DNA of 7,127 nt from Actinomycetota bacterium (GTDB taxonomy: Bacteria; Actinomycetota; Actinomycetes; Nanopelagicales; Nanopelagicaceae), in contig JABMMO010000102.1 in the NCBI GenBank assembly GCA_013205455.1, positions 1 through 7,127 of the forward strand, in the 5' to 3' direction. Made by a program: the position numbers and the translations under genes. The notes under the pieces were generated by a model. The model saw only the letters and a list, made by a program, of their open reading frames with translations, had not been told where the DNA came from and ran no database searches. This document shows, piece after piece, positions 1 to 5,602 of this stretch. Each line of letters opens with the position of its first letter. The stretch's first letter is position 1.

Positions 1-43
1 AAAAGTATTGGGAATGGCGAAAGCAACAGTTTCACTACTGTGA
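1..43 (+). CDS. 3' end of an unidentified upstream gene (partial)
   Basis: The frame beginning at base 2 is open from the window edge to a TGA at 41-43 and would encode a C-terminus reading KVLGMAKATVSLL. The TGA overlaps the GTG start of the next gene in the four bases GTGA (40-43), the arrangement typical of translationally coupled genes in an operon. That overlap is the only evidence that this short stretch is coding. The fragment is too short to assign any family. The alternative is that the following gene simply extends upstream past the window edge, since its own frame is also open to base 1. Confidence 0.4.
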   Translation, partial: KVLGMAKATVSLL

Positions 44-723
44 ACGCCATAATTGCCGTTATTGCTGATGGTTTTCAAGAAGATTTAATTACTTGTATAA
101 AATCTATTCGAGCGCATACCGACACACCGATTTACATTGAGACTTCTGGAAAAGAAAATAAAACTCTCTGCGAACCGTTGGCAGAATTTGCAAATCTGAC
201 CGCAAATTGGCAGAAAAACAAACTTGGTTGGGGCCATTCAGTTAATCAACTCTTAAGTCGGATAAATAGTAAGTATGTGATTTTGATGGATCCATCAACG
301 CAATTCACTGGTGATGCAATTACGCCAACGATTGCGAAATTTGCTGAAGGTTACAAAGCAGTCGGCTGGCGCGGCGGCTTAGTAAATCTGGCGGATGAAT
401 GGCGCAGCACTGAAGATAAAGGTGACGGAGAAGTTGATGTGCTCTTCTCTTACTTCATGGCCTTCGATCGAGAATTCATGGTGGCGGCAGGCGGCGCAAA
501 TCCAAGTGCAACTTATTATCGAAATGCGGATATTGAAATGTCGTTGGTGATTCGTGAAAACGGTGGAAAGTTATTGCAAATTGATTTGCCGTTAACGCAA
601 GGCCGACATCACGGGTATCACGATGTAAATCCGGAGTACCGGGATAAGAATTCTAAGAAGAATTACCAGCGTATTTTGGAGCGCTTTCGCGGACGCGAGG
701 ACATTCTCGCACCGCGCAGGTAG
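40..723 (+). CDS. Glycosyltransferase family 2-like protein
   Basis: Predicted 227-residue protein that looks like a small cytoplasmic GT-A fold glycosyltransferase; donor and acceptor sugars cannot be told. It opens with a hydrophobic beta strand (NAIIAVIADG, 2-11) and a helix with CIKSIRAH, as in GT2 nucleotide-binding cores. YVILMDPST (79-87) sits where the family carries its metal-binding DXD; here only the first Asp remains. Further on are a D-x-E pair (D164, E166) and a basic/His stretch GRHHGYH (188-194), both positions where GT2 enzymes often have acceptor-side and late-loop residues. No signal peptide or membrane span is visible. The GTG start is chosen because it overlaps a TGA stop (GTGA); no Shine-Dalgarno lies close by, and the frame is open upstream, so a longer protein is possible. 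murB starts 9 nt downstream, suggesting one transcript and perhaps an envelope role. The family call is moderately sure, the function unknown. Confidence 0.6.
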   Translation: MNAIIAVIADGFQEDLITCIKSIRAHTDTPIYIETSGKENKTLCEPLAEFANLTANWQKNKLGWGHSVNQLLSRINSKYVILMDPSTQFTGDAITPTIAKFAEGYKAVGWRGGLVNLADEWRSTEDKGDGEVDVLFSYFMAFDREFMVAAGGANPSATYYRNADIEMSLVIRENGGKLLQIDLPLTQGRHHGYHDVNPEYRDKNSKKNYQRILERFRGREDILAPRR

Positions 724-732
724 CCTTACGAT

Positions 733-1758
733 ATGGAAAATCTCTCGCAGTACACCAGCTTGCATGTTGGTGGACCCGCACAGAAGTTTGTGCACGCGAC
801 TACCGAGGTTGAATTGATTGCTGCTATTCAAGAAGCAGATAGCGCACGCGAACCGTTATTAGTAATTGGCGGTGGCTCTAATGTTTTAGTTGGGGATGCT
901 GGTTTTAAAGGCACAGTAATTCGCGTTGAAACTAAAGGGAATACATATGAAGTAGATGCATGTAGTGGCGGCATGATCACGGTTGCAGCCGGCGAAGATT
1001 GGGATCAATTCGTAGCATGGATTATGGACAAAGGTTTTGCTGGGCTAGAAACTTTAAGTGGGATACCTGGAACCGTTGGTGGCGCACCTATTCAAAATAT
1101 TGGTGCGTACGGCCACGAAATTTCCGAAGTCATTGCGAAAGTCCGAACTTTTGATCGAAAGAGTAATGAACAACGGACCTTTACAAATCAGAGTTGTGAA
1201 TTTTCTTACCGTTCCTCAATTTTTAAGAAGGAACCTAATAGATATGTAATTTTAGATGTCACCTTTCAATTACGAAATGGTGAAATGTCGCTCCCAATCA
1301 AGTATCAAGAGCTAGCAAATTTCTTGGGGATTAAATTAGAAGAACGGGCTCTGATAAGTGATGTACGTACCGCAGTACTAGCGCTGCGTGCTAGCAAAGG
1401 AATGTTGCTAGATGCTAACGATCCAAATTCTTGGTCAGCTGGTTCATTCTTTATTAATCCGATACTTAGCCAAGAGCAAGCTGTAAAACTTCCTGAAGGT
1501 GCGCCGCGTTGGCCACAAAACGATGGTCGGATTAAAACTTCGGCAGCATGGTTAATGGAACACGCGGGTGTTAAGAAAGGTGATGTGCACGCAGGCGCAC
1601 ACGTCTCTACCAAACATGTTTTAGCTTTAGTAAATGGCGGTACTGCCACGGCCACAGATATTGCAGAGTTAGCGCGAAATGCGCGTGGCCGCGTAAAAGA
1701 AGTATTTGGGATTACGTTGGAGCCAGAAGTGCATTTCGTGGGTTTAACCCTCGAGTAG
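733..1758 (+). CDS. murB: UDP-N-acetylenolpyruvoylglucosamine reductase (type I MurB)
   Basis: FAD-dependent cytoplasmic enzyme that uses NADPH to reduce UDP-GlcNAc-enolpyruvate to UDP-MurNAc, the second committed step of peptidoglycan precursor synthesis. At 341 residues it matches E. coli MurB (342). The N-terminal FAD-binding half shows YTSLHVGGPA (7-16), GGGSNVL (46-52) and SGIPGTVGGAPIQNIGAYG (from 109). The type I signature YRSS is at 159-162. The C-terminal substrate domain carries SAGSFF (235-240), whose Ser238 aligns with catalytic Ser229 of E. coli, and EPEVHF (330-335), whose Glu332 aligns with catalytic Glu325; Arg160 aligns with Arg159. All key residues are present. An in-frame TAG at 721-723 limits the start to ATG 733; AGGTAG (717-722) is a modest ribosome binding site inside the end of the preceding gene. 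Co-transcription with that gene is likely. Its stop abuts the stop of convergent aspC. Confidence 0.97.
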   Translation: MENLSQYTSLHVGGPAQKFVHATTEVELIAAIQEADSAREPLLVIGGGSNVLVGDAGFKGTVIRVETKGNTYEVDACSGGMITVAAGEDWDQFVAWIMDKGFAGLETLSGIPGTVGGAPIQNIGAYGHEISEVIAKVRTFDRKSNEQRTFTNQSCEFSYRSSIFKKEPNRYVILDVTFQLRNGEMSLPIKYQELANFLGIKLEERALISDVRTAVLALRASKGMLLDANDPNSWSAGSFFINPILSQEQAVKLPEGAPRWPQNDGRIKTSAAWLMEHAGVKKGDVHAGAHVSTKHVLALVNGGTATATDIAELARNARGRVKEVFGITLEPEVHFVGLTLE

Positions 1759-1793
1759 TTACTTAGCTTCGCTTAATAACGCTTTAACTCGAG
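1750..1793. repeat. Inverted repeat spanning the murB/aspC stop codons
   Basis: CTCGAGT (1750-1756) and ACTCGAG (1787-1793) are exact reverse complements separated by 30 nt, spanning the last codons of murB and aspC. They could form a 7-bp stem in either transcript, with a small AGC/GCT inner pair near 1764-1772, but no T-run follows on either strand. It may slow polymerase between colliding genes or be chance; both arms are coding. Confidence 0.25.
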
Positions 1794-2964
1794 CAACGCC
1801 TTCAACAATATCGGCATCGCTAGTTGCGTAAGAGAAACGTAAATAACCAGAAGGTCCGAACGCTTCGCCGGGCACAACTGCTACTTCAACTTCATCGAGA
1901 ATTAGCGCAGCTAATTCAATTGAGGTTGTTGGTCGCTTTCCCCGAATTTCCTTACCAAGTACGCCTTTTACAGATGGATAAACATAGAAAGCGCCAGTAG
2001 GGGTTGGGCAAGTAACTCCAGGAATTTCATTAAGCAATTGAACGATTAATTTACGACGTCGATTAAATGCGTCGCCCATTTTGTGAACTGCGGCGAGATC
2101 ACCGGTCAGCGCTGCGATGGCTGCACGTTGCGAAACGTTTGAAACGTTAGAGGATAGGTGTGATTGTAGATTTGTCGCAGCTTTTATTACATCTTTTGGA
2201 CCAATCATCCAACCAACGCGCCAACCAGTCATCGCATAAGTTTTTGCAACGCCATTAATTATTATGCATCGGTCAGCCAACTCTGGAACTAATACCGGAA
2301 GTGATGGCGCAGCGGCACCGTCATAAAGTAAGTGTTCATAGATTTCATCAGTAATTACCCAAAGATTATTTTTAACTGCCCATTCGCCAATTTCCTTCAC
2401 TTGTTCAGGTGAGTAAACCGAACCAGTTGGGTTTGAAGGTGAGCCAAAGAGTAAAACTTTAGTTTTAGGGGTCCGCGCTTTTTCAAGTTGGGCTACGGTG
2501 ACTAAATAATTTTGGGTTTCATCAGCGAAAACTTCTACCGGTACGCCGCCTGCTAATTTGATGCACTCTGGATATGTAGTCCAATATGGCGCTGGTAATA
2601 AAACCTCATCGCCGGGATCAACAATGCTGGCGAATGATTGGTAGACCGATTGTTTGCCGCCGTTAGTTACGAGAACTTGGTCAGCAGTAATTACATAATT
2701 GGAATCGCGTTTTGTCTTATTAACGATTGCTTCGCGCATTTCTGGTAAGCCTGGGGTTGGCGTGTAACGATGGTTTGCGACCACACCGGTTGCGGCAGCA
2801 GCGGCAGCAACAATGTAATCCGGAGTCGGAAAATCTGGTTCGCCAGCACCGAAACCAATAACCGGACGGCCCGCAGCTTTTAACGCTTTCGCTTTTGCAT
2901 CAACAGCAAGAGTGGCCGATTCTGTGATTGCAGCGATCCGGCGAGATAGGCGAGGCTTTTCCAT
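1759..2964 (-). CDS. aspC: Aspartate aminotransferase, class I subgroup Ib (aspartate/prephenate type possible)
   Basis: PLP enzyme exchanging amino groups between aspartate/oxaloacetate and glutamate/2-oxoglutarate in the cytoplasm; subgroup Ib members sometimes also use prephenate. It has 401 residues, usual for the group. Motifs in order: ESATLAVDAKAKALKA (15-30), GEPDFPTP (41-48), GGKQ (102-105) with Lys104 aligning with the residue reading the distal carboxylate in the Thermus enzyme, NPTG (178-181), DEIYE (206-210) with Asp206 for the PLP ring nitrogen, AKTYAMTGWRVGW (240-252) with Lys241 as Schiff-base lysine, and YLRFSYA (374-380) with Arg376 for the alpha-carboxylate. All catalytic residues are intact. 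ATG at 2964 is the only plausible start before the conserved SRRIAAITESATLA, but its ribosome binding site is poor: GGAG touches the ATG with no spacing. It is divergent from tRNA-Trp/secE and convergent with murB, an order conserved in Actinobacteria. Confidence 0.93.
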   Translation of the reverse strand: MEKPRLSRRIAAITESATLAVDAKAKALKAAGRPVIGFGAGEPDFPTPDYIVAAAAAATGVVANHRYTPTPGLPEMREAIVNKTKRDSNYVITADQVLVTNGGKQSVYQSFASIVDPGDEVLLPAPYWTTYPECIKLAGGVPVEVFADETQNYLVTVAQLEKARTPKTKVLLFGSPSNPTGSVYSPEQVKEIGEWAVKNNLWVITDEIYEHLLYDGAAAPSLPVLVPELADRCIIINGVAKTYAMTGWRVGWMIGPKDVIKAATNLQSHLSSNVSNVSQRAAIAALTGDLAAVHKMGDAFNRRRKLIVQLLNEIPGVTCPTPTGAFYVYPSVKGVLGKEIRGKRPTTSIELAALILDEVEVAVVPGEAFGPSGYLRFSYATSDADIVEGVARVKALLSEAK

Positions 2965-3056
2965 CTCCGAAGTCTGCCCGAAGGAGGGGTTCAGGCGCGA
3001 GTTAGACCAAATGGGTCTTCCTGACCTACAATTCCCGCCTGGCGTTTAAATAGTCT

Positions 3057-3086
3057 AAAAAAACCTCGACTGAATTTTCAGTAGAG
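3057..3086 (-). terminator. Hairpin plus T-run on the minus strand, upstream of aspC
   Basis: The arms at 3065-3074 and 3077-3086 are reverse complements at 9 of 10 positions (3068/3083 mismatched). Read on the minus strand, this gives a nine-position stem with one mismatch and an AAAT loop, then one G and seven Ts (3063-3057), the form of an intrinsic terminator. It lies about 95 nt upstream of the aspC start, so it could be an attenuator in the aspC leader, a stop for antisense transcription from the tRNA/secE side, or an operator dyad for either divergent promoter. The structure is plain; the role is inference. Confidence 0.45.
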
Positions 3087-3091
3087 ATTAA

Positions 3092-3134
3092 TACGATTAT
3101 GAATTGGTCATGATTTTCCATGTCCAAATTTAAT
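3092..3134 (+). promoter_or_regulatory. Candidate promoter region for tRNA-Trp/secE/nusG
   Basis: Two weak candidates lie here. TACGAT (3092-3097) fits the actinobacterial TANNNT -10 form but has no recognisable -35. TTGGTC (3104-3109) could be a -35 with TTTAAT (3129-3134) as a -10 at a long 19-nt spacing, placing the start just upstream of the tRNA. A promoter is expected because the preceding gene points the other way; which element is used cannot be settled by eye. Confidence 0.3.
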
Positions 3135-3155
3135 CGAGACTAGATAAACACCCGA

Positions 3156-3229
3156 AGGGCAGTAGCTCAATTGGCCAGAGTTCCGGTCTCCAACACCGGC
3201 GGTTGGGGGTTCAAGTCCCTCCTGCCCTG
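3156..3229 (+). tRNA. tRNA-Trp (anticodon CCA)
   Basis: A full cloverleaf can be drawn. The acceptor stem AGGGCAG (3156-3162) pairs with CTGCCCT (3222-3228) over seven pairs. The D arm is GCTC/GAGT, and the anticodon stem is CCGGT/ACCGG (3183-3187 with 3195-3199) around loop CTCCAAC with anticodon CCA at 3190-3192. The T arm is GGGGG/CCCTC (3205-3209 with 3217-3221) with loop TTCAAGT. The discriminator is G3229, as usual for tRNA-Trp. The 3' CCA is not encoded (CTC follows), as is common in Actinobacteria. secE starts 42 nt downstream with no terminator between them, so tRNA and mRNA probably share a transcript and are separated by RNase processing. A tRNA-Trp in front of secE is a conserved actinobacterial arrangement. 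Confidence 0.97.
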
Positions 3230-3271
3230 CTCGATCAGCAAAAGTAGTAACTAGATAGAAAGGTAAAAGCG

Positions 3272-3496
3272 ATGAGTGAAGTACAAAACTCAACTGAAGA
3301 GAAGTTAAACCTCTTTGGTCGAATCTCGCTGTTCTATCGCCAAGTAATTAGCGAACTGCGCAAAGTTGTATGGCCAACCCGTAGGCAACTAAGTACTTAC
3401 ACAGCCGTAGTACTTGTCTTCGTTGGTTTCGTCATCGCAGTTGTATCAGTTTTTGATTTAATTCTTACAAAATTAGTTTTCTGGGTATTTGGGTAA
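3272..3496 (+). CDS. secE: Preprotein translocase subunit SecE
   Basis: Small essential subunit that clamps SecY in the plasma-membrane SecYEG channel. The 74 residues form the short single-span type found in most bacteria outside the Enterobacteria. After a polar N-terminus comes the amphipathic surface helix FYRQVISELRKVVWPTRRQL (21-40), the family signature with the conserved ELRKVVWPT core. One hydrophobic membrane helix follows from about 43 to 66, with a hydrophobic tail running to the C-terminus. The ATG is preceded by AGAAAGG (3258-3264), a good ribosome binding site at usual spacing. It lies just after tRNA-Trp and 12 nt before nusG, the standard secE-nusG pairing, so the two are certainly co-transcribed. 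Confidence 0.96.
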   Translation: MSEVQNSTEEKLNLFGRISLFYRQVISELRKVVWPTRRQLSTYTAVVLVFVGFVIAVVSVFDLILTKLVFWVFG

Positions 3497-3508
3497 GGGA
3501 GGGTAAAC

Positions 3509-4192
3509 ATGTCTGATTTCGAATCTGAATTAACTGCTGAAGAAGCGGCAGTTGATGCGCAAGCAGCAACTGACTTATTAGTTGAAGAAGAAGAAGTAGA
3601 AGTTGAAGAAGTTGTTAGCCCTGAACTTGCTGAGTTTCGTGCCGCGCTACGTCGCGCGCCTGGTGATTGGTTTGTAGTTCACTCATATGCGGGTTATGAA
3701 AAGCGTGTAAGAGGTAACCTTGCTAACCGTATTACTTCATTAAATATGGAAGATTACATTTTTCAGATTGAAGTGCCAGAAGAAGAAGTAACTGAAATTA
3801 AGAACGGCCAACGTAAACAAGTTAAGCGAAATGTTTATCCTGGATACGTTTTAGTTCGCATGGATCTAAATGATGAATCTTGGTCTTGCGTGCGTAATAC
3901 GCCAGGCGTAACTGGTTTCGTCGGTAACTCGCATAACCCAAGCCCACTTCCAATTTCGGAAGCGGAAAAGATGTTGATGCCACGTGAACTTAAAGCAACA
4001 CTTAAGCCAGAAATTCGGGTTGTTGATTTCACTATTGGTGAGTCAGTAACTGTTATGGATGGCCCATTCGCAACGTTGCCTGCAACCATCAGCGAAATCA
4101 TGCCGGAGCAAGCAAAACTCAAGGTATTGGTTTCAATCTTTGGCCGCGAAACCCCGGTAGAACTTTCCTTCCACCAAGTACAGAAAATCTAG
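3509..4192 (+). CDS. nusG: Transcription termination/antitermination protein NusG
   Basis: Universal elongation factor that binds the RNA polymerase clamp helices and modulates pausing, Rho-dependent termination and transcription-translation coupling. The 227 residues exceed E. coli NusG (181) because of an acidic, low-complexity N-terminal extension (about 1-45, with VEEEEVEVEEVV at 25-36), typical of Actinobacteria. The NGN domain begins at GDWFVVHSYAGYEKRV (52-67) and includes VYPGYVLVRM (109-118) and RNTPGVTGFVG (129-139). The KOW domain is at about 174-227, with GESVTVMDGPFA (177-188). A strong Shine-Dalgarno, GGGAGGG (3498-3504), precedes the ATG. The stop TAG at 4190-4192 lies within the AGGAG that serves rplK, so the two genes are tightly linked. 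Confidence 0.97.
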   Translation: MSDFESELTAEEAAVDAQAATDLLVEEEEVEVEEVVSPELAEFRAALRRAPGDWFVVHSYAGYEKRVRGNLANRITSLNMEDYIFQIEVPEEEVTEIKNGQRKQVKRNVYPGYVLVRMDLNDESWSCVRNTPGVTGFVGNSHNPSPLPISEAEKMLMPRELKATLKPEIRVVDFTIGESVTVMDGPFATLPATISEIMPEQAKLKVLVSIFGRETPVELSFHQVQKI

Positions 4193-4201
4193 GAGACAAC
4201 C

Positions 4202-4633
4202 ATGGCACCAAAGAAAAAAGTCCAAGCGATGATCAAGTTGCAGATCCAGGCTGGCGCAGCAACACCTGCTCCACCAGTTGGTCCAGCTCTTGGTCAACAT
4301 GGTGTCAACATCATGGATTTCGTTAAGGCATATAACGCCGCGACTGAAAGCCAAAAGGGTCAGATCATTCCAGTAGAGATCACTGTCTACGAAGATCGCA
4401 CTTTCTCATTCATCACAAAGACACCGCCAGCTTCTCGATTAATCTTGAAAGCTGCTGGTATCGAAAAGGGTTCTGCTATTCCTCACAAAGACAAAGTTGC
4501 TAACCTGACAAAGGCGCAAGTTGAGGAAATCGCAAAGATTAAGATGGCTGATCTCAATGCAAATGACGTTGAGGCTGCCGGACGAATCATTGCTGGTACC
4601 GCTCGCTCAATGGGTATTACCAACAACGGATAA
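4202..4633 (+). CDS. rplK: 50S ribosomal protein L11
   Basis: Component of the GTPase-associated centre of the large subunit, binding the 1070 region of 23S rRNA beside the L10-L7/L12 stalk; the classical thiostrepton target in Actinobacteria. The 143 residues are full length. The N-terminal domain has the proline-rich stretch TPAPPVGPALGQHGVNIMDF (21-40), whose prolines contact thiostrepton, followed by the linker around TPPAS (74-78). The C-terminal rRNA-binding domain has LTKAQVEEIAKIKMADLNA (102-120) and ends with the conserved GTARSMGI (132-139). AGGAG (4192-4196) overlapping the nusG stop gives the ribosome binding site. It is followed by an 87-nt spacer that holds a likely L1-binding hairpin ahead of rplA. 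Confidence 0.98.
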   Translation: MAPKKKVQAMIKLQIQAGAATPAPPVGPALGQHGVNIMDFVKAYNAATESQKGQIIPVEITVYEDRTFSFITKTPPASRLILKAAGIEKGSAIPHKDKVANLTKAQVEEIAKIKMADLNANDVEAAGRIIAGTARSMGITNNG

Positions 4634-4662
4634 CTAAAACTAAATAAGCACCACCAGCAATC

Positions 4663-4692
4663 GTGGGAGGGCCGCGCAAGCCCGCTAACCAC
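4663..4692 (+). promoter_or_regulatory. Putative ribosomal protein L1 binding hairpin (rplK-rplA intergenic)
   Basis: GTGG (4663-4666) pairs with CCAC (4689-4692), and GGGC (4669-4672) pairs with GCCC (4680-4683) under a CGCGCAA loop. The two short stems are separated by an asymmetric internal loop, GA on the 5' side and GCTAA on the 3' side. Two short helices around such a loop are the general shape of the L1 site on 23S rRNA and on L1-regulated mRNAs. Its place between rplK and rplA fits feedback of L1 on its own translation. CCAC at 4651-4654 could pair with the same GTGG, giving a second fold. Both the binding and the regulation are inferred. Confidence 0.5.
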
Positions 4693-4720
4693 AACTTCCA
4701 ACAACCGAAAAGAGAAGCAA

Positions 4721-5431
4721 ATGAAGCGCAGTAAGAAATATAAAGCAGCGGCTGAGAAAGTTAGCGCCGACCTGCTTTACACACCGCTATCTGCAATGCA
4801 GTTAGTTAAAGAAACCACAGTTACAAAGTATGACTCGAGCATTGAAGTTGCTCTCGTACTTGGCGTAGACCCAAAGAAAGCAGATCAAACAGTACGAAGC
4901 ACAGTTAACCTGCCACACGGAACTGGTAAAACTGCTCGCGTACTTGTATTCGCAGCTGGAGAACGTGCTGATGAAGCTCGTGCCGCTGGCGCCGACATTG
5001 TTGGTGCAGATGAATTAATTGAAGAAGTTGCAAAGGGCCGCCTTGATTACGATGCCGTTGTTTCAACACCAGATCTAATGGGCAAAGTTGGACGACTCGG
5101 CAAAGTACTTGGACCTCGCGGTTTAATGCCTAACCCAAAGACCGGAACAGTTACAACTGATGTAACAAAAGCGGTTAACGATATTAAAGGCGGAAAGATT
5201 GAATTCCGCGTTGATAAGAATTCAAACTTGCATTTCTTAATCGGAAAAGCTTCGTTCACTGCAGAACAACTTGCAGAGAACTACGCAGCTGCGATTGAAG
5301 AAATTATGCGCGCAAAGCCAGCATCGTCAAAGGGACGCTTCATTAAGAAATCAGTCGTCTCTTCAACGATGGGACCTGGAATTGCGTTAGATCCAAACTT
5401 TGCTCGTGAAGGTGGATCAGCGATTCAATAA
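4721..5431 (+). CDS. rplA: 50S ribosomal protein L1
   Basis: Forms the mobile L1 stalk that helps release deacylated tRNA from the E site, and in many bacteria represses its own mRNA. The 236 residues are normal length. Domain I is built from both termini and domain II lies in the middle. Recognisable blocks are KYDSSIEVALVLGVDPKKA (36-54), the conserved GKVGRLGKVLGPRGLMPNPK (121-140) and GTVT (142-145), and the C-terminal RNA-contact motif SSTMGPGI (214-221). The ATG has only a modest ribosome binding site, AGAGAAG (4711-4717), consistent with regulated translation. The hairpin 28 nt upstream of the start may be its autogenous control site. The gene is followed by 225 nt of noncoding DNA before rplJ. 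Confidence 0.98.
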   Translation: MKRSKKYKAAAEKVSADLLYTPLSAMQLVKETTVTKYDSSIEVALVLGVDPKKADQTVRSTVNLPHGTGKTARVLVFAAGERADEARAAGADIVGADELIEEVAKGRLDYDAVVSTPDLMGKVGRLGKVLGPRGLMPNPKTGTVTTDVTKAVNDIKGGKIEFRVDKNSNLHFLIGKASFTAEQLAENYAAAIEEIMRAKPASSKGRFIKKSVVSSTMGPGIALDPNFAREGGSAIQ

Positions 5432-5461
5432 TTACCCTGCTTTCAAGCGGGAAAAGCGAGT

Positions 5462-5491
5462 TTGACTGGGCTAGGACTTATGTCCTAGCCT
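5462..5491 (+). promoter_or_regulatory. Candidate rplJL promoter overlapped by a palindrome
   Basis: TTGACT (5462-5467) is a close match to a -35 box. TAGCCT (5486-5491) fits TANNNT at an 18-nt spacing, predicting a start near 5497-5500, exactly where the structured L10 leader begins. A perfect 9-bp inverted repeat, GGCTAGGAC (5469-5477) and GTCCTAGCC (5482-5490) around TTAT, fills the spacer and most of the -10. It could be an operator, or a stable hairpin at the 3' end of the rplK-rplA transcript; only TTCGTC follows, so it is not a typical U-tailed terminator. Confidence 0.45.
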
Positions 5492-5496
5492 TCGTC

Positions 5497-5580
5497 ATCT
5501 CACCAGAGACTGCTGGTTTCGATTACGAAAGTGATCGAAGTAAATGTCGAAAGACAGCCCGCATAGGTTCGATACGAGAT
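5497..5580 (+). ncRNA. L10-type ribosomal protein leader RNA (rplJL 5' UTR)
   Basis: This leader fits the known L10 leader element upstream of rplJ, bound by the L10-(L7/L12)4 complex. ATCTC (5497-5501) pairs with GAGAT (5576-5580), and ACC (5502-5504) with GGT (5566-5568). GCTG (5512-5515) can pair with CAGC (5555-5558). The long inner hairpin TTCGATTAC/GTGATCGAA (5518-5526 with 5531-5539) has a GAAA tetraloop. A competing small hairpin, TGTC-GAAA-GACA, lies at 5545-5556. The flanking AGACTGCTGG and GACAGCCCGCATAGG recall the conserved parts of L10 leaders, where a kink-turn is expected. The class is well supported by position and fold; detailed pairing was done by eye. Confidence 0.65.
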
Positions 5581-5602
5581 TTATCCCGTACGCATCTATG
5601 CG
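5560..5602 (+). promoter_or_regulatory. Candidate antiterminator pairing in the rplJ leader
   Basis: CGCATAGGT (5560-5568) can pair with ATCTATGCG (5594-5602) over nine consecutive positions with a single G-U. The first strand lies in the 3' conserved part of the L10 leader, and the second takes the loop and 3' upper arm of the downstream terminator, so this helix excludes both. It would let polymerase read into rplJL when L10 is not bound. The complementarity is seen directly; the switch is inference. Confidence 0.45.

Noticed and set aside
3108..3293. Minus-strand reading frame of 61 codons across the tRNA gene
   Set aside because: It is the complement of tRNA-Trp and the start of secE, has no ribosome binding site and no family resemblance.
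3575..3620. GAA/GTT-rich stretch at the start of nusG as a DNA repeat
   Set aside because: It encodes the acidic extension normal for actinobacterial NusG, with no regular repeat unit.
5435..5451. Hairpin just after the rplA stop (CCC...GGG with a bulged T)
   Set aside because: Six pairs with a bulge and no T-tail; too weak to annotate.
5469..5490. The 9-bp dyad after rplA as an ordinary intrinsic terminator
   Set aside because: The sequence following is TTCGTC, not a T-run, and the dyad overlaps a good -35/-10 pair, so it is reported as a promoter-linked palindrome.
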